Source: Parus major (lineage: Eukaryota; Chordata; Aves; Passeriformes; Paridae). Taken from it: a stretch of 64,000 nucleotides of DNA. The notes under the pieces were generated by a model that was not told the origin of the DNA, did no database searches, and worked only from the letters and a program-made list of their open reading frames with translations. The position numbers and the translations under genes were made by a program. Positions 1-12,558 of this stretch are shown piece after piece. The stretch lies in the NCBI RefSeq assembly GCF_001522545.3, contig NC_031782.1, forward strand, positions 15,185,530 to 15,249,529. The letters are read 5' to 3'. The first letter of the stretch is position 1; every line of letters starts with the position of its first letter.

Positions 1-645
1 AAAAAAAAAAAGAGTCAAAAAAAAAAAGTAATAACATTATATATGAACTGTGTTTCCTACTTGATTAAAAATATAAAGAACTGAGTGTTTATTTCCCTAA
101 TTAACCGAGAACTTTTGTACACGTTTAAGCTATTATTATTAAAAGTGTTTGCAAAAATGGTCAAGATTATAATATTGCTGAATTATATAAAAAAAAGTCC
201 TTTTCATGTTGAGCTAACATTTGACTTTAGCACAAAAAAAAAAAGAGATATTTTAGAACACGTAAAATAATATTTTTAGTTTTTTCTTCTCATTTTGTTA
301 CCAAATTTCGAACCTTACATGGAGGTTACTATAGTATATTTGACACCCTATATACCTGTGATTAGAGATGTGTATATATATATGAGGGCTAGGCATGCTG
401 TGTGTCTGAGCTTTGTCTAAATGTTATGCAGAAGTTTGTAGAGTTAAAAGGTACGTAGGTTTAATTCATGCAAGGTAAACAATAAGTGCTCTCTTTTATA
501 CAATATGCATTGCATCTGGACCTTAAACATATAAAAATGGTCAGTGAAACTTCTGTGAACATGAAGAAAAATTATTAAAAAAGGCATTTAAATGAAATTT
601 GCTAACTTGTGATTTTTACGTTTGAACCAAAGTTATTCAAATAGT

Positions 646-714
646 AAAAAAAAAAAAAAAAAAGAAAAGAGGAAAAGAAAAAAAAAAAGAGAGAGAGAGA
701 GAAAAAAAAAAAAA
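646..714. repeat. Purine simple repeat, A-rich with a GA run
   Basis: An uninterrupted all-purine run: poly-A, then mixed A/G, then a short (GA)n stretch around 689-702, then poly-A again. It is low-complexity sequence inside the presumed 3'UTR and probably polymorphic in length. Confidence 0.9.
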
Positions 715-1544
715 CGAAAAGTAAAGAATTTCCTCCCATAATATTTTTTTTCTGCACCTGTTCTGTTTGGTTTACAACTGAGTAGGCGTATTGTCATTAT
801 TGTGTATATGAGATGTACTTGTATTGTTCATAATATATTTTTTTTACTTTGTGTACTTAAAGTACTTAACCTGACGTGCAGCGGTTTCCAGTCCACCTGT
901 TTTTGGACAGCAGGTAGCGAGTCTTTCCGTGTCGCCACTGGCACTAGCACTATCTCCTGAACTCGTGAGAGCTCCGGAGCCATGCTTTGATCCCTGATAA
1001 CTTCCGTAGGCCTGTTAGGAAGCAGTGCAGCGCCAGGGCAGCGTGATCCCACTGAGCCATGGGGGTCGGAGTTTGGTTGGACAGTGAAAGCCAAGCCGGT
1101 GTGTGTCCGTGATGGATTTCCATGTAGCTGTGGTGCTAGTTATTATTACTGGCTACATACCTGGCCGTGCCCTGCCCTCCCCGTCCCAGCTCCCGCCGGG
1201 CGCGGGCTCTGCTCAAAGCCTAGGCTAGGGAAACACAGATTTGTCAGAACACTAATCTGTCCAGGTGTGTTCTCCAAATTGAAATTGTTTGTAATAATAA
1301 TAAGAATAATAATAGACTTTTACAGGTTGTCTTCGTTGTTTTTTTCGGTTATGTTTTTTTTTTTTTCTTTTAAAAAAAGTTGGTGTGCTTTTAATTGACT
1401 AACTTCTTGCTGCTGTATAGTAAAATATTAATATATTTTTATCATTAAACTGCTGCATGACTATCATCATTGCGAGTGAAGAGAAAATGTTATAAAAAAA
1501 AAAAAGATGCCTTAAACAGTGAAAACAAAACTTTATTTTTTGTT

Positions 1545-1571
1545 TTTTCTTTTCTTTTCTTTTCTTTTCTT
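1545..1571. repeat. (TTTTC)n microsatellite
   Basis: Five near-perfect copies of the pentamer TTTTC in tandem inside the UTR-like segment. No function is implied. Confidence 0.9.
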
Positions 1572-1860
1572 GGCTGGAATTCAGTAGAGAGCGTTTCAGA
1601 GAAACTAGAATCTTGTTCCACTCAGAAGTTTTTTTGGGAATGCAATCATTTTGCTGAATGGTCTTGGCTGAGTTAGGGGTCAGGTAGACCTGAGCTGCTC
1701 CTATGCGAGCAAGAGCTGCCAGCGCTTCTTTACCGACGGGCAAGGATGGAGTTTTGGAAGGGTGGGGAGAAAACAACAACAAAAAAAAAGCTTGTTTTAA
1801 AGAATTTGATTTCCTGCTGTCGTTTTATTCCCAGTTGAAATTATAATTCCCTTTTTCTTC

Positions 1861-1902
1861 TTGGTTTTTGTTTTGGTTTTTGGTTTTTTGGTTTTTTTTT
1901 GG
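1861..1902. repeat. T/G low-complexity tract
   Basis: Repeated GG followed by runs of 4 to 9 T, with no other bases. This is low-complexity sequence in the presumed 3'UTR, rich in U on the sense RNA. Confidence 0.8.
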
Positions 1903-2334
1903 AGATGTACTGTAAGTGTCAAAACAAGCTGTTTCCATTGTACCATGCATTATTGCCCTTGAAAGAAGTTTGCTGTTAGTGTTCACAGAAAGTTAAACAC
2001 GAGCCGCTGGTAGCGAGGTGTTTCTGTTTCTTTTTAAACAATCACTGGAAATGTTTAAAATTGCTTTAATGTGCACTTTTCCTATTTCCCAGTAGTGAAA
2101 TAAGCTTTTTCAGAGTGCGTAATGTGACATTTGAAATGGTTCTCAATTGCATGTAAACATGTGTCTGATAACCTGCTTCTAAATTGGAGGCTCTGGATGG
2201 GCAGTTCCAGCGATTATTGTACTTCAACTGTGATGTGTCGGGACTGCACTCTCCATGCTGCTAGACGTAGTTAGGAATTTAATTGCTTTGGTTTTTGCTA
2301 CTTGATTGATTGTCTCGGTCCTGCTGTTCACTGC

Positions 2335-2640
2335 CCTCCCCAAAGTTGTCGCGCTGCCGACGGACGCGCTCCGACGCCCGTATTTCCACGCCGCCGCGGT
2401 GCGTTCCCAGCAATAAATAGCGGGAGGCGAGGAGAGCACGGCAGAGTGTCCTTCCGTCCCTCCCGGCTCCTGGGAGCATCGCTAACGAGGCAGGCTCCTC
2501 CCGTGGTCTTCCTCGCCCGCGCCGCCCGGATCCTGCCCAGGATCCGGCTGACCCGAGGAGCGCCCGGGCCGCGCGGTTCCAGTCAGAGCAGTTCAGCCTG
2601 GAACAGCCCGCGGGCAGTTCTGTCAACAGTGGCCGAGAAC
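2335..2640. promoter_or_regulatory. CpG-rich islet inside the AT-rich UTR-like segment
   Basis: Base composition switches abruptly from T-rich to strongly GC-rich with many CpG dinucleotides, then returns to T-rich sequence. The islet contains an AATAAATAG element at about 2412-2420 that could act as a weak TATA-like or poly(A)-like motif. It also contains a perfect 10-bp inverted repeat with a 2-base centre at 2526-2547 (arms CCGGATCCTG and CAGGATCCGG). Unmethylated CpG islets of this kind often mark a promoter, so an internal or antisense start is possible. No initiation site or splice pattern can be proven from sequence alone. Confidence 0.45.
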
Positions 2641-3325
2641 TTGTGGTCAGTTTTTGTCTCGTTTTGGGTTTCTTCTGCGTGTTTCCTTGGTTGTTTTGGT
2701 TTTTGTTTTTTTTTCTTCTTTTAACGCACGTTCTGTATGTTCAAGGACTTGATGAATGATGATAACGAAAGACTAAAATGACTGTAAAGATTCGTGGGAT
2801 TTTGCTCCTGGTTGTTTTAGTTTTCTTTTGATTTATTTTTCTGCTTTTTTTGTTTTAATTTTTGTTTTCCCGGAGGTGCTCGGTACTTTACCAAGGCTCT
2901 AATATCTCAGTATTTAAAACAAAGTACAGAAAACCCTGTTTAATGTTAGAAGAAGAAAGGTATATTTGACCATATGTGTTGTTTTAAAAAAAGACAGTAT
3001 GCTCAAATGTGCCAAGATACCTAATTCGTGAGAAGTATGCCTTATATTTTCCTTGATGATATGCTTTTAAATGTCTTCTAGAATAGGTCCAAGAGCATGA
3101 TAAAAGCTACTTTATAATGACTACGTGCAAGAAAACTTGAAATTCATTGCAATACTGACATTATTTTATTTTTAAGTTAAAGGGACACTGTCAAGTAATT
3201 TACCATTGAAATATAACCACCTTTTAAGTGTTTTTATGCTAACGGGGAAATGTCCTCCAAATTCAAATTCTATTTTTTTTGTTAAAAGAAAAAAAAAATG
3301 AAATTGCTATGTCTTTGAGAATTTA

Positions 3326-3331
3326 AATAAA
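3326..3331 (+). terminator. Poly(A) signal AATAAA, candidate
   Basis: A canonical AATAAA followed within a few bases by a genomic A-rich stretch and then the assembly gap. It may be a proximal polyadenylation signal of the presumed PURA UTR. The downstream GU-rich context cannot be judged because of the gap. Confidence 0.4.
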
Positions 3332-3345
3332 AAAGAAAAAAAAAA

Positions 3346-3875
3346 NNNNNNNNNNNNNNNNNNNNNNNNNNNNNNNNNNNNNNNNNNNNNNNNNNNNNNN
3401 NNNNNNNNNNNNNNNNNNNNNNNNNNNNNNNNNNNNNNNNNNNNNNNNNNNNNNNNNNNNNNNNNNNNNNNNNNNNNNNNNNNNNNNNNNNNNNNNNNNN
3501 NNNNNNNNNNNNNNNNNNNNNNNNNNNNNNNNNNNNNNNNNNNNNNNNNNNNNNNNNNNNNNNNNNNNNNNNNNNNNNNNNNNNNNNNNNNNNNNNNNNN
3601 NNNNNNNNNNNNNNNNNNNNNNNNNNNNNNNNNNNNNNNNNNNNNNNNNNNNNNNNNNNNNNNNNNNNNNNNNNNNNNNNNNNNNNNNNNNNNNNNNNNN
3701 NNNNNNNNNNNNNNNNNNNNNNNNNNNNNNNNNNNNNNNNNNNNNNNNNNNNNNNNNNNNNNNNNNNNNNNNNNNNNNNNNNNNNNNNNNNNNNNNNNNN
3801 NNNNNNNNNNNNNNNNNNNNNNNNNNNNNNNNNNNNNNNNNNNNNNNNNNNNNNNNNNNNNNNNNNNNNNNNNNN
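3346..3875. other. Assembly gap (530 N)
   Basis: An unbroken run of N. The left edge is poly-A and the right edge is GC-rich sequence (3876-3950), followed by a T-rich run. Hard-to-read composition is therefore a likely cause of the gap. Nothing can be said about its content, and the stated length may be an estimate. Confidence 0.99.
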
Positions 3876-3957
3876 GAAGCGCAGAGGGGCTCACCCCGTG
3901 AGCCAGGCAGAGCTGCTGCCGGGGATTTAACCCCTGCTCAGAGCCGACCGGTAACTT

Positions 3958-4021
3958 CTTGTTTTGTTTTTTTTTGTTTTGGGTTTGTTTTTTTTGGTTG
4001 TTTTTTTTTTTTTTTTTTTTT
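3958..4021. repeat. T-rich low-complexity tract
   Basis: Long T runs broken by single or paired G, immediately after the short GC-rich segment that follows the gap. Confidence 0.85.
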
Positions 4022-4498
4022 GGGAGCAATTACTTTGTTGCCTTTAAAAATAGCACTGTAACCACCTTTTTTTATGATTAGCTGTAGTGTAACCTTTGTC
4101 CCTTCAAACTATGCAAGCTATGAAATGTAAATTAGGGATCAGTTAAAGATAGTTGATTATATTCAATCAGATGACATTCATGCACTAACTGGAGTATATA
4201 CAGATAAAGCTATTAGAGTGACTTGTATGCTAACAGCAAGATATAACATACCTACCTATTCTAAAAAAATGACTATTAATATTGTATAACAGGACTGTGG
4301 GGGTTGGGAGGGAATGTTATCTCTTATCTTCTTAAAAGGGGATTTAAGATTTTTATAACTGTTTTTTCCATCAAACTTTAATATTTTTGTCAAATTTTTA
4401 GGTATTTAATTTGTAAAATAGATTTTACTTTGTACTGGCGTACAGAAAATAGGGGTTGATTTAAACTTTTTTGAAGCCAAGTGATCAAGTACATTTGT

Positions 4499-4504
4499 AA
4501 TAAA
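4499..4504 (+). terminator. Poly(A) signal AATAAA, likely distal end of the UTR
   Basis: A canonical AATAAA at the end of a long AT-rich run. Beyond it the sequence becomes more balanced and less UTR-like, so this is the best candidate for the distal cleavage signal of the upstream gene. Confidence 0.45.
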
Positions 4505-4520
4505 AAGTCAATGGATCTAT

Positions 4521-6200
4521 ATCAGTCGTACTCACTGTTTTCATTTCTTGTACGTTCTAATGCAGTGGCGCTGTATGTCTCCCAAGGAAAAAAAAAATTG
4601 GGGAGGGGGGTGGAAGGAGAAGGCAAAAATCTCAGCATTGATGCTGCAAATTGATGCAACTTTGTGTGCACAAGTGGCCCCTGGTCAGTGGAGATTTGGT
4701 AGATATGCATTTTTCCTAAAAACACGGTGCACTTTTTCCAGAAGGGTTTATGCAAACCTGACGTTTTTGTCATGTCTTCACCCTCCCACCTTGGCGCCCT
4801 TAAACTCTAAAGTCGCCCTTTGGGAAGTGCCTTTCCCTGGCACTTCAGAAAAAGCAAAACCAACCAAAGCAAAACTCTGATTTCTTCTTAAGTGGTGAAC
4901 TACAGCACATGATGTTTTTGCACCCTCACACGCTGTCTCCCTTCCTCCAAGGTCTGCCACTTGCTTTTCTCTAAGTTCAACAGGTCAAAGGTGGTTTTTT
5001 TTATTGTTTCATTTTTTTTTAAGTAAAATTGCCAAGTGTTTTGGATCGAAGACTTCAGCAGATCCACCGAGCTTGGATCCAACACCTTGCAGAGCACTGA
5101 CATAATTATTTTTTGGTTGCTTGTTTGCTTTAAACCCAGCCCTCCCCTTCCCTGTCCCAGGGCATATACCAAATCTGATTGACTTGTCTGTGGCAGAAGC
5201 TGTGGGAGCCAGCAGGGAGAACGATGACATTAATGTACAAGAATGCTAAAACAGGTTTACATTTTAGGGACTCTCGTCAAGCATCAAAACTCAAAAGTAT
5301 AACTAGAACCAACCAATCTCCTCAGTTTTGCTAGTCCTCCAGGTAGACAGTGAGTCTCTCTTAGGTGAGTTGGAAAGAAGGCAGTAAAGGCAAATTCTTC
5401 CACAGCTGTGCAATTTGCTCCTTCAAAAACCTGCTGCTTCCTACTGGATTGGGTGGCTTTTGGAGAGGTAGGGCTCTGCCTGAAGCACTGTGAGTTTCTC
5501 TTTTAAAAAGACACTGTCAAGAATTTTTCTTTTTTAGAAACCCAGTTTGCAGCTTTTTTTTTTCTCTGTTTTTTTTTTTTTACTTCTTTTTTTTTCTTTT
5601 TTTCTTTTTTTTTTTTGCCTTTGCTTTTTGTCAGGCTTACCCAAACTTTCCCTTTATTGTCTTACTCTCCTCCTTTGTTGGCTGCCTGCTCCTTGTTAAC
5701 TCAGCTTGTGCAGCTGGAGGGTCACTGTTCCTGGTGGTGTTTGGACTATCTGAAAGAGGAGCCCAGTAGTTTGAAATTCTCATGCTGGGCTTTTTTATAT
5801 CTATTGCACACTCATTTCTCTCCCTAAAAGTTTTACTCTTCTTGGCTTTCTCCTGTAATGCATGAAGAAAGGTGAAGGGCTCTGAATTTTTGGTGGCAGA
5901 ACAGAGAAACGGGCTGCACGCAAAGCGTTGTCACAATGTTTTGACAAAACCGACAAGGTAAACAAGCAAGTTCCATTTTTATTCCTGATTCCTTCTGCTG
6001 TTGCCATCTCCTTTGCTGCTTGCAACAATGAAAGAGAGTTTCTGCCCAGAGCTCTTTTTTTTTTGTGGTTCATTTTACTCTGCTCACTTGCACATGATTT
6101 AGCTCGCTGGCACCGCAAAATGTGCGTGGGTTGTGAGCGTGGCAAGGAGATACGTAAATAGAGTTTAAAGCTAGTTAAGATTAATTTAAATGGACTTCCA
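4521..6200. other. Intergenic sequence, no gene seen
   Basis: Mixed-composition sequence with several poly-T stretches, the largest at 5554-5616. The short open frames on both strands lack recognisable domains, and I see no splice-flanked coding exon. It could still belong to an extended 3' transcript of the upstream gene. Confidence 0.5.
5554..5616. repeat. T-rich low-complexity tract
   Basis: Runs of 6 to 13 T separated by single C, CTCTG or ACTTC. This is simple sequence. Confidence 0.85.
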
Positions 6201-9200
6201 AAACTATAACCTTTTTTAAAAGCTCATATTCCCAGAGCCTAATCTTTGGGCCTGAAGTTCATGGCTTTTTTTTTTCCTTCTCTGAAGTGGTGTGTGTTGT
6301 GTTGGGATGGCTGAGGGTGATGGCGCAGGGAGGATGCTCCTGTTGTGTGGCAGCTCTCCGGAAGCTCTGCAGCTGGAGCTGGGCTGCCTGCTCTGCTCTG
6401 CTCCCAGCAGAGGCTGCCTTCCCTCTCCTGTTTGTGCCAGATGGTCCTGAGTCCACTCTGGGACTTTTCTCTTAGCCTGCCTATCCTTCTTTGCTTGTTA
6501 TCTTTCCAAAGCATTTCAGTTCCTGATGGGACTGTGTGTTAGCAGCACTGCAGTCTGGGAGAAAGGCAGCTCACAACAGGGTCTGCAGCCATCCCTCTTC
6601 TTGTGAATGACAAGTGGGCCACGAGGCTTTACTGGGTTGTGTGTGTTGCTTGTTGTTAGTGCAGAACAGCTGCAGATAGCAGAGAGAAGTAAAGGCCAAA
6701 TTATCCATTTGCAGGGTTTTCACAGTGGCATTCTGGATATTTTACTGCTATTTGGTTGGCATAGAAGTTGCTGCTGGAGGAGGACATTGGAAGGGAAAGG
6801 ATGAGCTGGTTGGTGTTTGGGCAGGCGTGGTGCTGTCACTAACAAAGGCATTTCCTGAGCCGGCAGACTCAGACTGGGTAAAAAGAGTTTGTCCAGGGGA
6901 GGAGCTCCCAGCAGGCACAGCAAAGGTGTTGGTGTGTCTGGAGAGTGGGAAAAGGCTTTCAGAGCAAGGTGGGAGATGGGATGTGGCAGAGATGGATGGC
7001 CAAGGTACACCTGGGCTGCCATGCAAGTGCTTCAGCATCAGCACAGGTATGGCACTTGGAGAAGCCCATGAGAGCCTGAAGACATTTTTGCCACCAGCAG
7101 CTGAGGGTGTCAGGCAGCTGCTCCCAAGGGATGATGGAGCAGTGGGTGCTGAGCTCCCCAGCTGGGGTAGCTCTGCTGGTCCCCACTGTTTGGTGGCTGA
7201 AACCAGAGGAGCATTTTGTGTTTTGGAAGAGTCAAAGCATGTCACTCCCACCTCTGTAAAAGTACTAACCGGTTGTGTAGACTGTTCGAGGCAAAATATC
7301 ACAGGAGAGGGAGAGTTGAAGTCATACAGCAAGAAGCGAGGCGTGTTTTCACAGAAAAATGTCAGCTGGAGATTAAGTGAAAAAAGATAAAGATAGAGGA
7401 CTTTTGGCCCCACTATCTGTCTTTTGAATGTTGACTGATTAAAACAAGACAGAGTGAATGGCTGGATATCCCCAAACAATGCTTCACTGTCCCTCTGCAG
7501 ATCGATACTGCTGCTGCTCCTTCACCCAGAGAGGGGATCTGGTCCTGAGCTTTTTGCTCTGGAAGGCACCTTGGCCAGCCAAGATGGAGCCTGCTCAGAC
7601 TGGCTGTAGATTTTGCCTGTATGTGGGTGTTGTCTTGTTTTGGGTGACCACACATCACTTGGGCTGTGGCAGTATCTCTGCAGCTCGAGTTGGGTGTGTG
7701 GATTGGTAGGGAAGTTCTGCTGTCCCTGTGTAATGCACCTTGGAGCAGTCTAAGAGCGCAAGACCTGATGCAGTTTGGGTTTAACTAAGACAGGTTTTAC
7801 CAGCCAATGGGCATTGGGTTTATCAGGCCAAGCTAGAGCTCACAGGAGAGTGAAATATCCAAAACACAGGTAATATAGCTGTCAGGTCCTGAGCAGGGAT
7901 TACTTTGCTGTTGAAGCTGGGGACCCTGGCCATTTCCACACCTCCTCTTGAGGCCTGAGTTCATGACATGTGGTGAACCTCTGCTCCTTCCTGGATCAGC
8001 CATCAGCTGGGAGGATGTTTGGTTTGAACAGGAATCTGCTGCATCTCCCCAGTGGGAACTCAGTCTTAAGTCAAACAATTCCTTGGTTTTGTTGGAGATC
8101 AGTTGGTTTGCTGTCCATCCTCACATTAGCTTTGCAAAAATACACACCTTAGCCCTTTCTGAGTCTTGGGCCACGTAGCAGACTGAAGTGCAAAGAGGAT
8201 TGGCTGCAACACTGGCAGTGGGAGTTTCTGCTGAGTCTCCCTGGCTGTGGCATTGAAGCATTTTTTTTCTTGAAACACTATCTTGAAATATGCAGGAAGC
8301 AAGAAAAACCAGCTTCATTCTTTCTGTTCCAGACAGGAGAGGCGAGAGGTGTGGATTTACATCTGCAGCAGGGAAGGATGTGCCCCTCTTGGCTGGGGAG
8401 ACCTTGGAGGGAGGTGGCTGTTGTGGGAGCAGATCCAGTGCGTGCAACTGGGACAGCAAGTGCATGACTTGAAGAGATTTGGACAGCTTTTTGGGAAAAA
8501 CCTCCTTGTGCTGAAATGTCATCTCAGTCGTGATGTTGATTTCAATGGAGAATTGCTTGTGAGAGTGGCTTACAAGCTACATCTGAAGCCCCATGAGCGT
8601 GCTGAGCCCAGTGGGTTTGGCTGTGTTACTGAACATGGTGCAGACACCGTGCAGCAGCCCCGTGGCTGCAGAGAGATCGTGTCTTACTGACACATGTCCG
8701 CGCTTTGGGCTGGGAGGTGTCACTGTCACACTTGCAGGAAGGTCTGGGAGCTGAGCCTGGCCTCTCAGACATCATCACCACCGTGCTCTGGATTGATGCA
8801 CAGACCAACATTGGCACAGGCTGTTTTGGGGTGGCTCTGGGGGCTCTGTTGCGGGGCTGACCCCCCCAGCGTGGTTCGTGCTGATGTGAGCAGTGTTGAG
8901 ATGAGGCTGGAGGAGGCTGTGTCACAGCACACAGGCCTGGATATTTCTGTTGCTGGAAGTTGAGTCAGTAAATGAGCAGTGGTCGTTTTTTCTGTTACTG
9001 GTGAATGTGTTGATGTGTGCCTATCGAGGTTGGGCATTTAGAAGGGTTTGGGGGGTTTTGTTCTCACTCTGGGTAGAAAGGCGGCTGTCAGAGGACAGGA
9101 CCTGTCTGTTGGGATGTCTGGGACTGTCATTTGAAAGGCAGCCACCTTGGTTTGGGTGTCTGTCCCCCAGCCTGCACTTGCTCTGGTGTCTCCTAGGGAA

Positions 9201-12200
9201 TGAATGTGATTTATTTCTCCGTGCTCCATCCTGGTTACACAATAGTGAGCACGGTGTAGGCTGCTGGCTTTACCACCCACAGTCTCCTGAGGTTTGGAAC
9301 CTGCCTGGGCTCACCTTTTGCCCAGGCATCTCATATGGGCAGGGGAGCTCAGACCAGCAGCTCCTGGGGACTGACACATTGGGGTCAGCCAGTCCAGGCT
9401 TCTCAGAACTCACCTGGGGGTCAAGAGGTGAGCACTGGGATTTCAGGGACCAGCTCTCCTCTCTGCATCAGTCCAGCAGAAGCAGCTCCAGCTGGCTCAC
9501 TTTGGGGTGAGCTGGGAAGGCTTGTTGATCTGTCAATACTTCAAGAAATGCCAGGGCTAGGAATCATGGAGAAAGGGTTTTGTGAAATCTGGTATTTAAA
9601 CCTCCCACTCGAGTGATGCTGAGGAGAGCTGGCAACGTAGCATTGGCTTATCAGGAGCTGTGTGGGCAGGTCAGCTTAAAAAAAAAATGTTGTGTGATCA
9701 GCACCAGAGGTGAAGGAAAGAAGCCGGTGTCTTGTCAGGTACAGAGTTTAAATGGGGTCAGAATTTCTTTTTATTAAAAAGATTGTTTTATTTAAATAAT
9801 AAATGACAGTATGTTCACCGTTGCCAGGGGCTGCTGAAGGGCAACCAGGCAGGTCTGAGCAAAGTAGGGACTAAAGGCTTTGAATTATTTTCTGTCATTA
9901 ATAACTCTGAACTGAGCACTGCAAATTCATGTAAAAGCCATCTCTGCTTTCATGCATGAGAACAGTTTGGTTTGTGGATAGATCTGCTGTGATCAGAGGC
10001 TCATTCTATCTTAAAAAAAGAAAAAAGTTAGCCTCTGAGCTTCACCTGTCAATAAAAGTCCTGGAAAATGAGTCCTTGCAGGCTTCTGCAAGGCCATATG
10101 TAACTTATCTTGTCCAATGTAGGTCTCTAACTGGCAGTATAAAGACATTTTTAAAAAAGGAATCTGTTAACAGTCAGTCTATTTTTAGTTTAGAGATGGA
10201 CTTTATATGGTCATAAAATAAAATTCCTAGCTTAATTATGAGAATCAAAGTACATTGGCTTAATTGCACAAAGAAGTGCACACAAGAGTGCAGAGAGGAC
10301 ACGCTTTACAAGTGATTATCTGCTGATGAAATACTACATGGAGCAACAAGTGGGGGCATTCCAGGCTTCAGAAAGCATCCTGAGGCCAGAACTGCTGAGG
10401 TGCTGGAGGAGAAATGGCATCAAATCCTCTGCAGATGGTCAGGATTCATTCCCAGCACAGCACTGGCTGCCTTGCTTTGTAATTGTGGAGACTGGAACCT
10501 GGACAGGATCAGGGGAGTGATTTATAACCAAAGCCTTGGTTGAGGAGTTGATTTGTGTTCTGGAGATGCCTCCAGGAGCTGGAGAAGCCCCTGTGGGAGG
10601 TTTGAATGGCAGAGGATTTGATGATGCAAGTACAAACTCCCAATGATTAGGAGATCCATCAAATTATTCCCCTGTTGATTGGACACATAGACCTTGAAAG
10701 GTATCAAAGAGCTTGGGTCAAGCCTGAGGCTGTTATTCTTGAAGCTGAGATACCTGGGAAGCTAAATTGGGTGTCCAGGAAGGAGACAGAATTTAGGACA
10801 TGGCAGTACCTCTTCCTACAGTCAGTTTGTGTGCATAAGAAAAGGCTGTGACAGGCAAGTGACATGAGGAGCCCTGACTTCACAGTGTTCCCACTTCAGC
10901 CCAGGTGTCCCCAGACTGGTGGCACGGGAAGTGGGCAGGGTTTGGGGAGGACAGACTGAGCACAGCTGCTGGGAGGATGAGGCTGTTGGACTGGGGAGCA
11001 GAGTTGTGTGCACGGGAGGGACTGGGCTGGAGTAAGGAATGGGCACAACGGGGTGGAAACAGGAGACAAAAATAGTTGTTGTAGACTGCTCATGATGAAA
11101 AAAGACCTCAGCTGGTCTGATTGAAACATGGTGGGGGTGATGGAAATCAATGAGATACTGCATTACCTGCCATTGTAGCAGGTATGTTAGGTCATAAAGG
11201 AGGAACACTACATCTGAAAGGTTGCTGTAAAATCTGAGGAAATTGGAGTGCTGATGACCAAACAGCCACATTTATGTCGGATATAAATTCTGTATTTTAA
11301 TAACATGGAGGTATTAGGAAGTTTTCTATTCCAGACAAAAGGAGAGTAGAGGATTTCATGAGCCTTGGGGAAAAACCAGACTCATGCATCTTCATAAACC
11401 TATTAGAAAAAGTAAGTTCCATCATTACCATGCTATCTGGCCAGATTGTTTGGGAGGGAAGTGCCTAACATTTTGGTGTGCAAATATCCTGATTTACTTA
11501 AAGGACCATTTCTTGTAACAGCCTGGTCTAGAGTTAGCCTTTATTTAGGACTAAAACACGAGAACTGATTCAAGATACAATTATTGTTGAGTCGTTAAGT
11601 AGCAGTGACCACGTGAGGGTCACTGAATTGCAGGTTCAGCATTCTCAGGGGTTGAAGGTGGACTAAAAGTGAGTCTTGTGTTCCAAAATATTTTAAGGGA
11701 GAATATGATAAAAATGAAATCCTTAGACTTACCATGGATACCTGGGAAGGTTACTGACATCCAGGTGAGGGAGAACTCTGTCGTGAAGGAGCAAATGACC
11801 CTAAAACTGTTGTTAAAAACAGTTATAAAGGAAGGGACTTCTGGAGTTCAGGAAGATTCCACCAAAGAACAGAAGTCCAGCTCTAGAGGAGCAGACTGGA
11901 AGAACCATGTGGTGGGGCAGGTAACCATTGGAAATGCAGCAGTTTAGGAGGGGCTTTGCTGAGCTGGGAGCTTTGGGGAGCCAATGCTGTCTGAGGGACA
12001 TCCCAGACAAGGCTGGGGAGAAAATCTGGCTGTGCAGGACTGAAGACAGAATTCATTTCCTGCACTGCTTCATGCCACTGAAGCGACTCTTCCTTGTCAT
12101 TCTGGAGCACAGGGAGTGTTTGAGAGCCTGCTGTCCATCTGTCCATCTCCTCAGCCTTTTGGGTAAGATAAGGAGCCTTCCTCTGAAACTCAAGTGAGGC

Positions 12201-12484
12201 AGAGATGCTGGAGCAATGTAGGAAATTCAAGTGGAGGAGCAACAGGTTTATCAAGGGATTTTAAAAAAGCTTGGGACTGAAACAGGTACTAACAAAAACA
12301 GGGCTGTCAAAAAACAGCTTAGTATTCTCCATGACTAGATAATGTCCTAATGTCAGGTTATTCTTTTTTTTTTTAATTAAAGTATTAATCAGGGAACTGG
12401 GAATTGCAGATCAGCAACCCTGAACTCCAGTTTGAGAAGGAGTTGAAGTGCTTTAGTTCTTCATTGTGTGAGAGGTGGAAAGCA
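6200..12484. other. Intergenic sequence, no gene seen
   Basis: Moderate GC and CpG-poor. Long frames exist on opposite strands over the same bases at 6725-7479, but neither resembles a known domain and both are Ser/Pro/Thr-rich or otherwise compositionally random. I see no promoter-like CpG island and no convincing exon. Old, diverged repeat remnants may be present that I cannot recognise. Confidence 0.5.
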
Positions 12485-12489
12485 GCATA

Positions 12490-12558
12490 CTTTCTGCAGA
12501 GAAAGGGGGTTGGACCAGCTGATCCCTTCCAACTCAATCCATTCTTTGATTCTATGAT
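12490..12558 (+). mobile_element. CR1 LINE 3'-end fragment
   Basis: This contains the diagnostic end of CR1 elements: a GGTTGGACCAGCTGATCCC-type core, then CCTTCCAACTCAATCCATTC, then the terminal GATTCTATGAT octamer-like tail. Only the last few tens of bases are present, so it is a severely 5'-truncated copy, as is usual for CR1. Confidence 0.7.

Larger units (their letters stand above)
1..4520 (+). other. PURA: Probable distal 3'UTR of the upstream gene (PURA by synteny)
   Basis: This stretch is AT-rich, has no credible coding frame, and carries AU-rich runs, poly-A and poly-T tracts and AATAAA signals at 3326-3331 and 4499-4504, as expected of a long vertebrate 3'UTR read on the + strand. 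The identity is an inference. Human 5q31.3 carries PURA, IGIP and CYSTM1 in that order on one strand, PURA has an unusually long 3'UTR, and CYSTM1 is recognised at 53.5 kb here. PURA encodes a single-stranded nucleic-acid-binding protein, but none of its coding sequence is in the window. The left end is open. The right end is set at the last AATAAA plus about 15-20 bases. A GC-rich islet at 2335-2640 and an assembly gap at 3346-3875 interrupt it. It could instead be several alternative UTR ends or include a separate non-coding transcript. Confidence 0.5.

Noticed and set aside
3307..4029. 240-codon minus-strand frame spanning the gap
   Set aside because: It consists mostly of undetermined bases flanked by poly-Lys from poly-T. 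It is an artefact of the N run.
6725..7479. Long open frames on both strands over the same bases (221 codons plus, 243 codons minus)
   Set aside because: Neither translation contains a recognisable domain, both are compositionally ordinary for GC-moderate non-coding DNA, and there is no promoter or splice context. Overlap on opposite strands argues for chance.
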